Positions 42,121-51,448 of a stretch of 64,000 nucleotides of DNA are shown in pieces. This stretch comes from Terriglobia bacterium (lineage in GTDB: Bacteria; Acidobacteriota; Terriglobia; Acidiferrales; UBA7541): positions 244,678-308,677 of the forward strand of contig JAIQGG010000003.1 of assembly GCA_020072785.1 (NCBI GenBank), written 5' to 3'. Numbering within the stretch: the first letter of the stretch is position 1; every line of letters begins with the position of its first letter. The position numbers and the translations under genes are program-made. The notes below the pieces were generated by a model. The model did no database searches. It was not told the origin of the DNA and saw nothing but the letters and a program-made list of their open reading frames with translations.

Positions 42121-42672
42121 GAAAAGCTCGGGGTGCGCCGGCTTGGCAGCGGCGCCGGCGGCGGCGACGTGCAGTTCCGCGTCGAGCGCTACGGTGACCG
42201 GGGGCAGGCAGATTTCGTCGCTGCAGGCCTGGTAACGCAACTTGAGCGGAATGTGCTGCGCGCCGAGCGGAGCGCTGGGCAGGGCGTTCAGCGAGATGCG
42301 GAGCACCGCGGTGCCCTGGTAAACATTAAGAGGTTTCTCGGGAGAGAAGGAAAATTTGCGCAGCGCGCCTTTGGGATAGGCCACGGCGCCGACGCGGAAT
42401 CCCGCGGGCACGGCCGCCTGAAGATCGGTGGGGATAAGGTAGTCCATGGAGGCTTCGCGGGCGTTGATGTGGAAGCCCGGGCGGATCTTGAGGACGACGG
42501 CAAGCTGGAAGGCGCGGCCGCGCGGCACCGGCTGCAGCGAGACATAAACGGCCGGGGCGACCACCTCCCGCGCCGAGGGAATTTGGGCCGCGGCGCGCGG
42601 CGGGCAGAGCATTCCAAGCAGCGCCAAGAGCGCCACCACGGGGAGACGCAAAACGCCGCTGCGGGGAATCAC
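42112..42672 (-). CDS. DsbD N-terminal-domain-like exported protein
   Basis: A 186-residue exported protein. A signal peptide (LPVVALLALLGMLCPPRAAA) precedes an immunoglobulin-like domain of the DsbD-alpha type. The cysteine pair in YQACSDEICLPPVT corresponds to the active pair of DsbD-alpha (consensus YQxCxDxxxCYPP). In full-length DsbD this domain passes electrons to periplasmic partners; here it is a stand-alone protein, and the membrane (ccdA-like) and thioredoxin (tlpA-like) parts occur as separate genes 3 kb away. Its start overlaps the stop of cyaY by four bases. Confidence 0.82.
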   Translation of the reverse strand: MIPRSGVLRLPVVALLALLGMLCPPRAAAQIPSAREVVAPAVYVSLQPVPRGRAFQLAVVLKIRPGFHINAREASMDYLIPTDLQAAVPAGFRVGAVAYPKGALRKFSFSPEKPLNVYQGTAVLRISLNALPSAPLGAQHIPLKLRYQACSDEICLPPVTVALDAELHVAAAGAAAKPAHPELFSK

Positions 42673-43001
42673 AGGGCCACCTGCGCGCCAAGCTGCCGGG
42701 AGATGACGCGGCTCATCACCTGAAAAAGATCCTCGCCGGTTTTTTCCAGGACGAATGCATCTTGGGCGCCGGACCAGCCGAGCTTGAAACTCGTGGAAAG
42801 CGCCGAGATCCAGATCTCGCGCACGGGAGTATTCGGAGAGATCACGAATTTTGCCGGCTCCGGCTCTTCAAAGAGGACCTCGAGCTTGCCGGAGCCCGCT
42901 TCCACGTCGAAGCCGTGCAGGTCGCACAACGGCAGCAGTCTCCGGCGGAGCTCCTCGAAGGCCGCATCGCATTTTTTCTGAAACTCTTTTTCCTCGAGCA
43001 T
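42669..43001 (-). CDS. cyaY: Frataxin-like iron donor protein CyaY
   Basis: A 110-residue protein starting at ATG 43001 (MLEEKEFQKKCDAAFEELRR). The frataxin pattern is visible: an acidic first helix, LEVLFEEPEPAKFVISPN as the first strands, then PVREIWISALS and FKLGWSGAQDAFVLEKTGED, ending in a last helix. Length and order fit CyaY (about 106 residues). Frataxins bind Fe2+ and modulate the cysteine desulfurase in iron-sulfur assembly. It is followed by an overlapping DsbD-like gene. A remote alternative is a frataxin-fold protein without iron function. Confidence 0.75.
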   Translation of the reverse strand: MLEEKEFQKKCDAAFEELRRRLLPLCDLHGFDVEAGSGKLEVLFEEPEPAKFVISPNTPVREIWISALSTSFKLGWSGAQDAFVLEKTGEDLFQVMSRVISRQLGAQVAL

Positions 43002-43366
43002 AAGTTCAGCGTACACGAAGAAAGTGAGTAGTGGGTAGTGGAAGAAGAAGACAGAGGGGGGCAGGCCGGGACCCCTCGAGGAGAAAGAACCCAGGAGAGG
43101 AACGGTTGGAGGTTCATCGGAGGGTGAGATCCTTTCCGACCGGGCCGGAATCTTCGAGCCCGAACGGGACGGGGTCCGCGATCGCCAGGCTTCGCTCTTA
43201 TCGAGGGGCACCCCGAGCTTGCCCGCTCCTTAAGCCCGGGCCCCCCGCCCACCTGACAGCGAATGAGTTCGCCCAAAGCCAGGCACTGCGGACCGCTGCG
43301 GAAGCCGCCTTTTCCGGTGAAGACCTGTCTCGTTACGGGACCAACGTCACAGGCCAGCCCGGCTCA
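43002..43366. other. Intergenic region between same-strand genes
   Basis: 365 bases. One hairpin of a dispersed family (43126-43157; GAGATCCTTTCCG...CGGCCGG-type, shared with 49805-49837) is visible. No gene, ribosome site or clear terminator seen. Confidence 0.55.
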
Positions 43367-44782
<1,416 letters not shown>

Positions 44783-45040
44783 TCAAACCTTTGATTGATC
44801 GTTGCGCAGGCAGCGAATCTTAACACGGTGGTCAAGTGCCAGTGCAGCGGTAATTGAGGCGGACCCTCTCGCCAGGGTGCCGGTTAGAGGGTCAACGGCA
44901 GGATGTCAGCGCGAACTGGAATCGAAGCCAGCGCGCATTGCTGAGGAAAATCTGGCGACCCTGCCGTGCACCAGGCGGAACCAGATTGTCCGCTGACTGC
45001 GTCAACTGGAAACCAGCCGTCACCGGCAAGCGGTTCACGG

Positions 45041-45601
45041 TTAGAGCTGCGACTTGATGGCCTGGTCGATGTCCTCGTCGTTGAGTTGGCCGGTGATGCG
45101 TTTGACCTGGACGCCGTCGCGGGAGATCAGGACGCTGGTGGGAAAGCCGATCAAGCCGCCGAATTTATCGGCGACCTCGTCGGTGCCAATGAGGATGGGA
45201 TAGTTCATCTGGCGGGGCGTCCCGGCCACGGGAAAACGCTCTTTTTCAAAATAGGGCGCGACGGCCTGCTTGCCTTCGTCGTCCATGGCCACGCCCAGGA
45301 CGGTGAAGCCCTGCGGGCCGTATTTTTCCTGGAGGGCGATGAGCAAGGGAATCTCCTCGCGGCAGGGCGCGCACCAGGTGGCCCAGAAGTTCACCAGAAC
45401 GACCTTGCCCTTGTACTGGCTGAGAGAGACATTCTGGTCCTGGAGATTCTTGACGGTGAAATCGGGCGCGGGGGCGCCCACGCTGCTGGAATCGGGCGCC
45501 GCGCCGCGCGGCGCGGCGTGCCTGCGGGTGGCGCGGTCGGCGAGAACCACGGCTACGAGGAGCGCGGCCACGGTGGCCAGCACAGTGAGAGTTTTTTTCA
45601 T
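45041..45601 (-). CDS. TlpA/ResA-type thioredoxin-like protein
   Basis: A 186-residue membrane-anchored periplasmic thioredoxin. An N-terminal anchor (KKTLTVLATVAALLVAVVLA) precedes the AhpC/TSA-Redoxin fold: PAPDFTVKNLQDQNVSLSQY, KVVLVNFWATWCAPCREEIP with active-site CAPC, VLGVAMDD and FPTSVLISRDG (cis-proline). It reduces disulfides outside the membrane, for example in cytochrome c maturation. A CcdA-like membrane reductant is encoded just upstream on the same strand, the expected electron donor. Confidence 0.9.
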   Translation of the reverse strand: MKKTLTVLATVAALLVAVVLADRATRRHAAPRGAAPDSSSVGAPAPDFTVKNLQDQNVSLSQYKGKVVLVNFWATWCAPCREEIPLLIALQEKYGPQGFTVLGVAMDDEGKQAVAPYFEKERFPVAGTPRQMNYPILIGTDEVADKFGGLIGFPTSVLISRDGVQVKRITGQLNDEDIDQAIKSQL

Positions 45602-45639
45602 CCTGCGGATCCCTTTCCCCTTAAAGCACTGGTATGTGC

Positions 45640-45684
45640 GACCGCGAAGCGGTCAACTTTCTCTGTGACCGCGAAGCGGTCAAC
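45640..45684 (+). repeat. Two dispersed 20-bp palindromes between ccdA and tlpA
   Basis: The first reads GCGACCGCGAAGCGGTCAAC around 45638-45657 (GTGC replaces GTG at the left edge). The second is GTGACCGCGAAGCGGTCAAC at 45665-45684. They sit between the stop of ccdA and the start of tlpA and could affect read-through between the two genes. Confidence 0.85.
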
Positions 45685-45698
45685 TTGTTCGCAGCCTG

Positions 45699-46565
45699 CT
45701 ACATCACAAAACGGTTCAAGAACGCCAGCTTGCCGGAAAGCCAGGTAAGCTTGTTGAGAAAGATCAAGCCGCCGACGAAGAGGAGCAGCGCGCCGCTGAA
45801 GAGTTCCACGGCGTGCAGGTGCTTCCGGAAGCGCTGGTAAAAGCGCAGGAACTGGCTGATGCCGAGCGCGGTGAGCAGGAAGGGTACGGCCAAGCCCGCG
45901 GAATAGACGGCGAGGAGCAGGATGCCGCGGGCGATGGTGTCGCTGGCGGCGGCGAGGGCCAGGACGGTGGCGAGGATGGGACCGATGCACGGCGTCCAGC
46001 CAAAGGCGAAGGCGAAGCCCATCAGGAAACCGCTGCCGATGCCCGGTTGCGCGCCCCCCTGGCGGAGGTGGACGTCCCGGTTGAGCCAGCGGGCCAGGAG
46101 CGGGCCGAGAAAGCCAATCATGGCCAGGGAGAAAAAATGGATGGCGTGGAGCCCGGCAAAGAGCGGGCCCGCGCGGCGCATGGCAAAGATGCCGGCAAGA
46201 ACAAGGACTACGCCCAGCACGAGGCCCACGCGGGTGGTGAGTTTGGCCAGCCAGCCAAGCAGGTGCAGGCCGAAAAGCAGGATGAGCGCGCCGGCAACGG
46301 GAGCGAGCAGCGCGCGATTCTTGCTGAGAAACTGGCCGACGGCGCTGGCCGAAGCGCCGAAAGAAATGAAGACCACGGAAAAACCGCCGACGAAGGCCAG
46401 CGAAGAGGCAAAGAGCCCAGCTTTGGGCGACTCGCCCTGGCGCAACTGTTCCATGCCAATGCCGCTGAGCATGGAGATGTAGCCGGGGACGAGGGGCAGG
46501 ACGCAGGGGGAGAGGAAGGACACCAGTCCGGCCAGAAATGCGGCTGCGAGTGAAACGTCGGTCAT
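45699..46565 (-). CDS. ccdA: CcdA-type cytochrome c biogenesis membrane protein
   Basis: A 288-residue protein starting at ATG 46565 (MTDVSLAAAFLAGLVSFLSP). The two redox cysteines are in SFLSPCVLPLVPGY and FGWTPCIGPILA, each followed by proline-type helices as in CcdA/DsbD-beta. Six or more helices. It carries electrons across the inner membrane to periplasmic thioredoxin-like proteins. The tlpA-like gene follows on the same strand after two palindromes. Together with the DsbD-alpha-like gene they form a split DsbD-type system. Confidence 0.9.
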   Translation of the reverse strand: MTDVSLAAAFLAGLVSFLSPCVLPLVPGYISMLSGIGMEQLRQGESPKAGLFASSLAFVGGFSVVFISFGASASAVGQFLSKNRALLAPVAGALILLFGLHLLGWLAKLTTRVGLVLGVVLVLAGIFAMRRAGPLFAGLHAIHFFSLAMIGFLGPLLARWLNRDVHLRQGGAQPGIGSGFLMGFAFAFGWTPCIGPILATVLALAAASDTIARGILLLAVYSAGLAVPFLLTALGISQFLRFYQRFRKHLHAVELFSGALLLFVGGLIFLNKLTWLSGKLAFLNRFVM

Positions 46566-47077
46566 GCCCAAACTGCGCTCCTGTCGTTCGGCCTCGCCGG
46601 AAGAGCGTGGCGATCCGCGCGTGCACTCCATTTTCGCACAAAGGCGGGGAAAGAAGCTGCGCCAGGTGCGCGGGGCGCGCCCGGCAAGTTTGCGCTGCGA
46701 GGGGAAGCCTTTGCCCTAGCCCGGGTCCAGCATCTGGTGATTAGACGCTGGCAGCATGCTCACGATAGCAGAACGGCAGAGAAATCCGAGGTTCCCGGCG
46801 GCGGGCGCGTGTGCGGTGGAATAGGAAGAAATGCTGGCCGCGCATGACGTGCAAGCAGCGCTCGGTGAGGGAAGGGATGCGCCTGATCTTCCGAAGTGAT
46901 CGCGAAGAAGTAGTGGGTGGCGGGAGGGCACGGAATGGCAGGCAGTGTCGGGATAATCCGGCGGGAGGAATGGGGATGGCGCCGACGACCATGTCGTATG
47001 TATAGCATTGTGAATAACTTACGGAATTGACCGGTGGCAGCGAACCTGCTTTGTACTCTTCGGCGGGTTGCAAAGCT
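46566..47077. other. Intergenic region between divergent genes
   Basis: 512 bases. Several open frames exist on both strands because the base composition is GC-rich, but none has a ribosome site plus a convincing protein. No repeat of the families found elsewhere in the window was seen. Confidence 0.5.
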
Positions 47078-47752
47078 ATGAGCTGGACGCCCAATAAGGT
47101 GACGGTGTTGCGGGTGGGGGTGGGGTTTGCGGCGGTGTGTTTGTTCGGGCGGGGGACGTGGGCCAACCTCGCGGGGGTGGGGCTGACGGTGGCGGCCATT
47201 GCGCTGGACGCGTTGGACGGGCACCTGGCGCGGCGGAAGCATCTGGCGACGCCGGAGGGAGCGCAGATTGACATCCTGGGCGACCGGATGATCGAGAACG
47301 TGTACTTCACGTATTTTGCGGTGGTCGGGATGGTGTCGCTGTGGCTGCCAGTGTTTTTCTTCGCGCGCGGGGCGGCGACGGATTTTCTGCGCGGGCTGGC
47401 GGCCAAGGCGGGGCGCTCCGGCTGGGGAGCGAATGCCATGCTGCAAACGCGGATCGGGCAGGCGCTGGTGGGGTCGCGGTGGAGCCGCGGGCTGTACGCC
47501 GCGCTGAAGTGTATCTGCTTCTGCTACCTGGGGCTGGAACTGGCGCTGGCGCGCGGGCCAATGGCGCTGCTGGGAACGCTCGCCGCAGAGGCGCAAGGGG
47601 CGATTCGAACCGGGGCGCAGATCCTTACCTGGACGACGGCGGCGTTCTGTCTGCTGCGCGGGCTGCCGGTGCTGCTGGAAGGGTGGCGCTATTTCGCGAA
47701 GAGCGTGCAGAGCGGGCGCGGGGAAAAATCCGCGCCACAGGAGGCGGCATGA
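47078..47752 (+). CDS. CDP-alcohol phosphatidyltransferase family enzyme
   Basis: A 224-residue membrane enzyme read from ATG 47078 (MSWTPNKVTVLRVGVG). The full catalytic signature is present: DALDGHLARRKHLATPEG followed by AQIDILGD, i.e. D-x2-DG-x2-AR-x8-G-x3-D-x3-D. Such enzymes swap CMP of a CDP-activated lipid for an alcohol such as glycerol-3-phosphate, serine or inositol-phosphate. It is the first of three tightly linked genes (ATGA overlap with an HAD-IB phosphatase, then a PAP2-superfamily gene), a set that suggests synthesis of a phosphorylated lipid head group such as inositol. Confidence 0.88.
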   Translation: MSWTPNKVTVLRVGVGFAAVCLFGRGTWANLAGVGLTVAAIALDALDGHLARRKHLATPEGAQIDILGDRMIENVYFTYFAVVGMVSLWLPVFFFARGAATDFLRGLAAKAGRSGWGANAMLQTRIGQALVGSRWSRGLYAALKCICFCYLGLELALARGPMALLGTLAAEAQGAIRTGAQILTWTTAAFCLLRGLPVLLEGWRYFAKSVQSGRGEKSAPQEAA

Positions 47753-48639
47753 GCCTGCTGCTACAGCCGATGCGCAGCGCGGCGTTTTTCGATCTGGACG
47801 GCACGCTGCTGCCGGGACCCGCGCTGGAGATGCGGTTTTACCGGGTGCTGCGCTACCGCGGGGAGATCGGCGTGCGGCAGATGCTGAGTTGGGTGGCGGA
47901 GGCGGCACGGCTGGCGCCGCGCGGGATGTTTGCGCTGCGGCATGGCAACAAGATGTATCTGCGCGGGGTGCGCGCGGATGCGGCGAGGGCGTTCCGGGGA
48001 ATGCTCTTCCCTGCAAAATCGGGCTTCGGAGAAGAGGCGCGACTTGGGGCCCGGGCGGGACAGGCGCCGGCGGGAGCAATATTTTTCCCCGAAGGAATCG
48101 AACGAATGGCCTGGCATGTGCAGCAGGGACACGCGCTGGTGCTGGTGAGCGGGACGCTGCAACCGTTGGCGATGCTGGTGGCGCGGGCGCTGGATACGGA
48201 GCTGCGGGCGCGGGGCTGCGCGACGCTGGTGCACGTGCGCGGGACGCGGCTGGAAGAAGCGGGCGGGCGGTGGACGGGCCGGCTGGCGGACGAAGCGCTG
48301 GCCGGAGCGGCGAAGGGCCGCGCGGCACAGCGAATTGCGGAACGCGAAAGATACGCGCTGGAGGAGTGCTACGCGTACGGAAACAGCAGCGCGGACCGCT
48401 GGCTGCTGGAGGCGGTGGGGCGGCCGGCGGCCGTCAATCCTTCGCGGAAGCTGGCGCTGCTGGCCCGGCGGGCGGGCTGGCCGATCTTGCGCTGGGGCCA
48501 GAAAACGGCACAGCGGGAGGCGCGGCCAGTCGGGGCGAACGATTCTGCTCGTGTCCAAGCGGGCGGGGCCCCGACTGCTGTCCGGGGCAAGGCAAGGCCC
48601 GCCCCTACAGAGGAATCTCTTGTGAAAGAGGCGGGGTAG
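47749..48639 (+). CDS. HAD-IB family phosphatase
   Basis: A 296-residue HAD hydrolase. ATG 47749 overlaps the previous stop (ATGA). Motif I is AAFFDLDGTLLPGPALE; the motif II serine lies in ALVLVSGTLQPLAMLVA; the late motif is YAYGNSSADRWLLEAVG; the closing AVNPSRKLALLARRAGWPIL is typical of the SerB/HAD-IB branch. It probably removes phosphate from the product of the preceding transferase. The last 25 residues or so are encoded by a dispersed hairpin repeat (48567-48589) and its flanks, so the C-terminus is an extension acquired from repeat DNA. Confidence 0.8.
   Translation: MSLLLQPMRSAAFFDLDGTLLPGPALEMRFYRVLRYRGEIGVRQMLSWVAEAARLAPRGMFALRHGNKMYLRGVRADAARAFRGMLFPAKSGFGEEARLGARAGQAPAGAIFFPEGIERMAWHVQQGHALVLVSGTLQPLAMLVARALDTELRARGCATLVHVRGTRLEEAGGRWTGRLADEALAGAAKGRAAQRIAERERYALEECYAYGNSSADRWLLEAVGRPAAVNPSRKLALLARRAGWPILRWGQKTAQREARPVGANDSARVQAGGAPTAVRGKARPAPTEESLVKEAG
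48567..48589. repeat. 23-bp dispersed hairpin element inside the HAD-IB gene
   Basis: It is exactly the 23 bases found at 26824-26846 (GGCCCCGACTGCTGTCCG, GGGCA). Here it is enclosed by a longer GGGCGGGG/CCCGCCCC stem and is translated as the C-terminal tail of the phosphatase. Confidence 0.8.
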
Positions 48640-48676
48640 GCCGTGCGCAGGGAGAAACGGAACGGAGGAAGACCCG

Positions 48677-49729
48677 GTGGGAGCCGAACCTGTGAGTAAG
48701 ATGGGAACGAACAGTTATTCGCAAAACGCCGCCGCGATGCCGTGGCCCACCGGGGCCCTGGGCGCGCGCGAGCCGGCAAGGGAGCAATCCATCGGAGCCC
48801 GGGTACAACGGGAACTGACAACGGCGTGGAAGGCGTGCGGCGCTTACGAATGGGTGGCGCTGGGCTATCTGGCGCTATCGTCGGCGCTGATTGTGGTGTT
48901 TGCGCGGAACCTGGCGCATCCGGGGCGGCTGGTGGCGACGCAAGGTTTGCTCTCCGTGCTCATTCTGGGGCTGTGCTGGATCTACGCGCGGTCGGCGGAA
49001 CGCGCGGCGCGGAATGGCGGATCGTTGGCGAGCCGCTTCTGGCATTTCTGGCGGCACTGGTACCCGCACCTGCTTTTTCTTTTTTGTTTCGAGGAGCTGG
49101 CATATCTCGTACACATGGTCCATCCGGGATGGTTCGACGGGAAACTGATCGCGGCGGACATGTGGATCACCGGGGTGAATCCGGTGCTGTGGCTGGAGCG
49201 CTTCGCGAATCCGCTGCTGAACGAGTACATGCAGTTCGCCTATATTACGTATTTCACGTACCTGCTGATTCTGGGCGGGATTCTGTATTACCGGCGGGAC
49301 TGGAAGGGCTACTGGTCGGTGATGACGTATTCGATGGCCGGATACTCGATCGGGTACGTGATCGCGGCGGCGTTTCCGATCCAGAGTCCGTGGTTTCAAC
49401 TGGCGGGGTCCTGGCATACGGAGCTGCGCGGCGGACCGTTCACGGCGCTGATCAGTTTCATCGAACACTACGGGCGGGTGCGCGGGGCGGCGTTTCCTTC
49501 GGAGCACGTGGCGGGAGCGTTTGCGGCGCTGTGGGGCGCATGGGCGCACCGGCGGCGGGTGTTCTGGGTGTTTCTGCCGCTGGTGATCAGCATGTGCATC
49601 TCGACGGTGTACGGGCGGTATCACTACATGGTGGATATTTTCGGGGGAGTGGCGACAGGGACGCTGGGCTATTACCTGGGCGGGAAGCTGATGCGGGTGC
49701 GCGGAGCGGTGGCCGGAACTGAGGAGTGA
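48677..49729 (+). CDS. PAP2-superfamily membrane protein (inositolphosphotransferase-like)
   Basis: A 350-residue membrane protein with about six helices. GGAGGAA lies six bases before GTG 48677, which sets the start. The PAP2-type motifs are VRGAAFPSEHVAGAFAAL and STVYGRYHYMVDIFGG (HxxxD), the arrangement seen in lipid phosphatases and inositolphosphorylceramide synthases. The wide spacing and the HYxxD ending resemble Aur1/IPC-synthase relatives more than plain phosphatases. It follows the transferase and phosphatase genes, so a head-group transfer to ceramide or a similar lipid is possible. Confidence 0.78.
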   Translation: MGAEPVSKMGTNSYSQNAAAMPWPTGALGAREPAREQSIGARVQRELTTAWKACGAYEWVALGYLALSSALIVVFARNLAHPGRLVATQGLLSVLILGLCWIYARSAERAARNGGSLASRFWHFWRHWYPHLLFLFCFEELAYLVHMVHPGWFDGKLIAADMWITGVNPVLWLERFANPLLNEYMQFAYITYFTYLLILGGILYYRRDWKGYWSVMTYSMAGYSIGYVIAAAFPIQSPWFQLAGSWHTELRGGPFTALISFIEHYGRVRGAAFPSEHVAGAFAALWGAWAHRRRVFWVFLPLVISMCISTVYGRYHYMVDIFGGVATGTLGYYLGGKLMRVRGAVAGTEE

Positions 49730-49804
49730 ACGGCGACTTGAAACTCGCGGTTCAGGCGCCGTAGTGAGGGATCTCAGCGGTGAGTCTCGGCAACCCCTGA
49801 AATT

Positions 49805-49860
49805 GAGATTCTTTCCGGCGCAGGCCGGAATCTTCGATCGCCCATCCTCAGCGGATGGGC
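49805..49860. repeat. Two adjacent hairpins downstream of the lipid operon
   Basis: The first, TTTCCGGC...GGCCGGAA, at 49805-49837, belongs to a family also found at 43126-43157. The second is GCCCATCC (49840-49847), TCAGC, GGATGGGC (49853-49860). They may form the bidirectional end of two convergent transcripts. Confidence 0.65.
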
Positions 49861-49946
49861 TCAGAGATGACAGATGCTGGTTTTCCCGCAGCCTGCTAAT
49901 CCATTCCCCCAACACGAAGACTGGCAGGGATGACTGTCCTCCTGCG

Positions 49947-51374
49947 CTACAGGGGCGGGCGGCGGTGGTCCGGATGGGCGCGCTCGAAGGCGTGGGCGAT
50001 GCGCAGCAGAAGATGCTCGCCGGTTACGGCGCCAATGAATTGCAGGCCGACAGGCAGACCCGCGGGAGTAAACCCGCAGGGGATGGACATAGCCGGGACG
50101 CCCGCGAGGTTGGCGGGGCGATTCAGGCGTAGCAACAGCGCACGAGTTGGATAATTCCTTTCCCCGACGCGGGTCGCCTCTTCGCCGAGGAGCGGCGCGG
50201 CGATGGGAGTCGTGGGAACAACCAGTGCGTCGAGGCGCGCGTCGGCCATCGCCAGGTGAAGCTGCTGAATGAACTTATCGCGCATCTCGAGCGCTTCCAA
50301 GTAGACCGTTGCCAAGACCTTGGTTCCCATTTCCAGGCGGGTTCGGACATCTTCGCCGTACTCCGCCGCGCGAACGGGGAAACATCCGGACTGCTGGTGG
50401 TAGTGGGTGGCCTCGGCCCAGGCGATCTGATTGCCGGCGTCTTCCGTTTCGCCCAACAGAGGGATAGAAATTTCCTTGGTTTCCGCGCCGTGCCCACGGA
50501 AAGAGCGGATGGCGGCCTCGAAGACATTGCGGATCTCGCCGGAGATCCGGTCAAAGAAAAATTCCCGGGGCAAGCCGAGGCGGAATTTGCGGGATGGCGC
50601 GGGGAGTTTCTGCACGGAGCGCAGAAGCGGTTCGCCTGGCACGCGCAGGAAAATGGAATCCAGAAGAATGGCGGCATCCTGCGTGGTGCGCGCCAGGGGC
50701 CCGACGCAATCGAGCCGGGGGGACAGAGGTATGACGCCTTCCACAGACACCCGGCCTACAGTCGGCTTGAGGCCGACGATGCCGCAGAGGGCGGCGGGGA
50801 TGCGGATGGAGCCGCCGGTGTCGGTGCCGACACTGGCGTAGCAGAGGCCGGCGGCGAGGGCCGCGGCGGAGCCGCCGCTGGAGCCGCCGGGAATGCGCTC
50901 GGTGTCCCAGGGATTGCGGGCGGGCCCGTAGTGCGGATTGTCGGTGGTAACGCCATAGGCGAACTCGTGCATGTTGGTCTTGCCGAGGAGCACGGCGCCG
51001 GCCTGTTTCAATTGGAGGACAACCTGTGCGTCATGCAGGGGGACGAAATCCTGCAGGATCTTGGAACCGGCGGTGGTGCGGACATCTTTGGTGTAGATAT
51101 TGTCCTTGAGGGAGATGGGGATGCCGTGGAGGGGGCCGCGGTCGCGGCGACCCTTGCGGCCGCGCGGGGCGAAGAGTTCGGTTTCGGCTTTCTGGGCCTG
51201 GGCCAGGGCGAGTTCGGCGGTAACGGTAAGGTAGGCGTTGAGTCTTGGATTGAGGCGCGCAATGCGCGCGAGCATCAGCTTGGTGAGCTCGACGGGGGAG
51301 AGCCGGCGCTTGCGGAAGAGCGCGGCGACCTGCTGGATGGAAGCAAAAGCGAGATCGGTGTCGTTCATCGGCAT
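49947..51374 (-). CDS. Amidase (amidase-signature family)
   Basis: A 475-residue amidase-signature enzyme. The catalytic Ser-cisSer-Lys triad is visible: lysine in HGIPISLKDNIYTKD, cis-serine and nucleophile in IPGGSSGGSAAALAAG and TDTGGSIRIPAALCG. It hydrolyses an amide bond to a carboxylate and ammonia; relatives include GatA, indoleacetamide hydrolase and 6-aminohexanoate hydrolase. No gatB/gatC genes adjoin it, and the C-terminal half diverges from GatA, so a stand-alone amidase is favoured. ATG 51368 is an alternative start. Confidence 0.9.
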   Translation of the reverse strand: MPMNDTDLAFASIQQVAALFRKRRLSPVELTKLMLARIARLNPRLNAYLTVTAELALAQAQKAETELFAPRGRKGRRDRGPLHGIPISLKDNIYTKDVRTTAGSKILQDFVPLHDAQVVLQLKQAGAVLLGKTNMHEFAYGVTTDNPHYGPARNPWDTERIPGGSSGGSAAALAAGLCYASVGTDTGGSIRIPAALCGIVGLKPTVGRVSVEGVIPLSPRLDCVGPLARTTQDAAILLDSIFLRVPGEPLLRSVQKLPAPSRKFRLGLPREFFFDRISGEIRNVFEAAIRSFRGHGAETKEISIPLLGETEDAGNQIAWAEATHYHQQSGCFPVRAAEYGEDVRTRLEMGTKVLATVYLEALEMRDKFIQQLHLAMADARLDALVVPTTPIAAPLLGEEATRVGERNYPTRALLLRLNRPANLAGVPAMSIPCGFTPAGLPVGLQFIGAVTGEHLLLRIAHAFERAHPDHRRPPL

Positions 51375-51448
51375 GTCCTGACCAGACAGAGTAGCGCATG
51401 CCCGCGCGAGAGAAAGAAAAAACCGCCGGCGCGAGGCCGGGGCCAGCC

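Noticed and set aside
46700..47030. Transposase remnant on the - strand
   Set aside because: One reading (THYFFAITSED) looked faintly like a REP-associated transposase start, but no catalytic HUH or tyrosine motif follows and the frames are not continuous.
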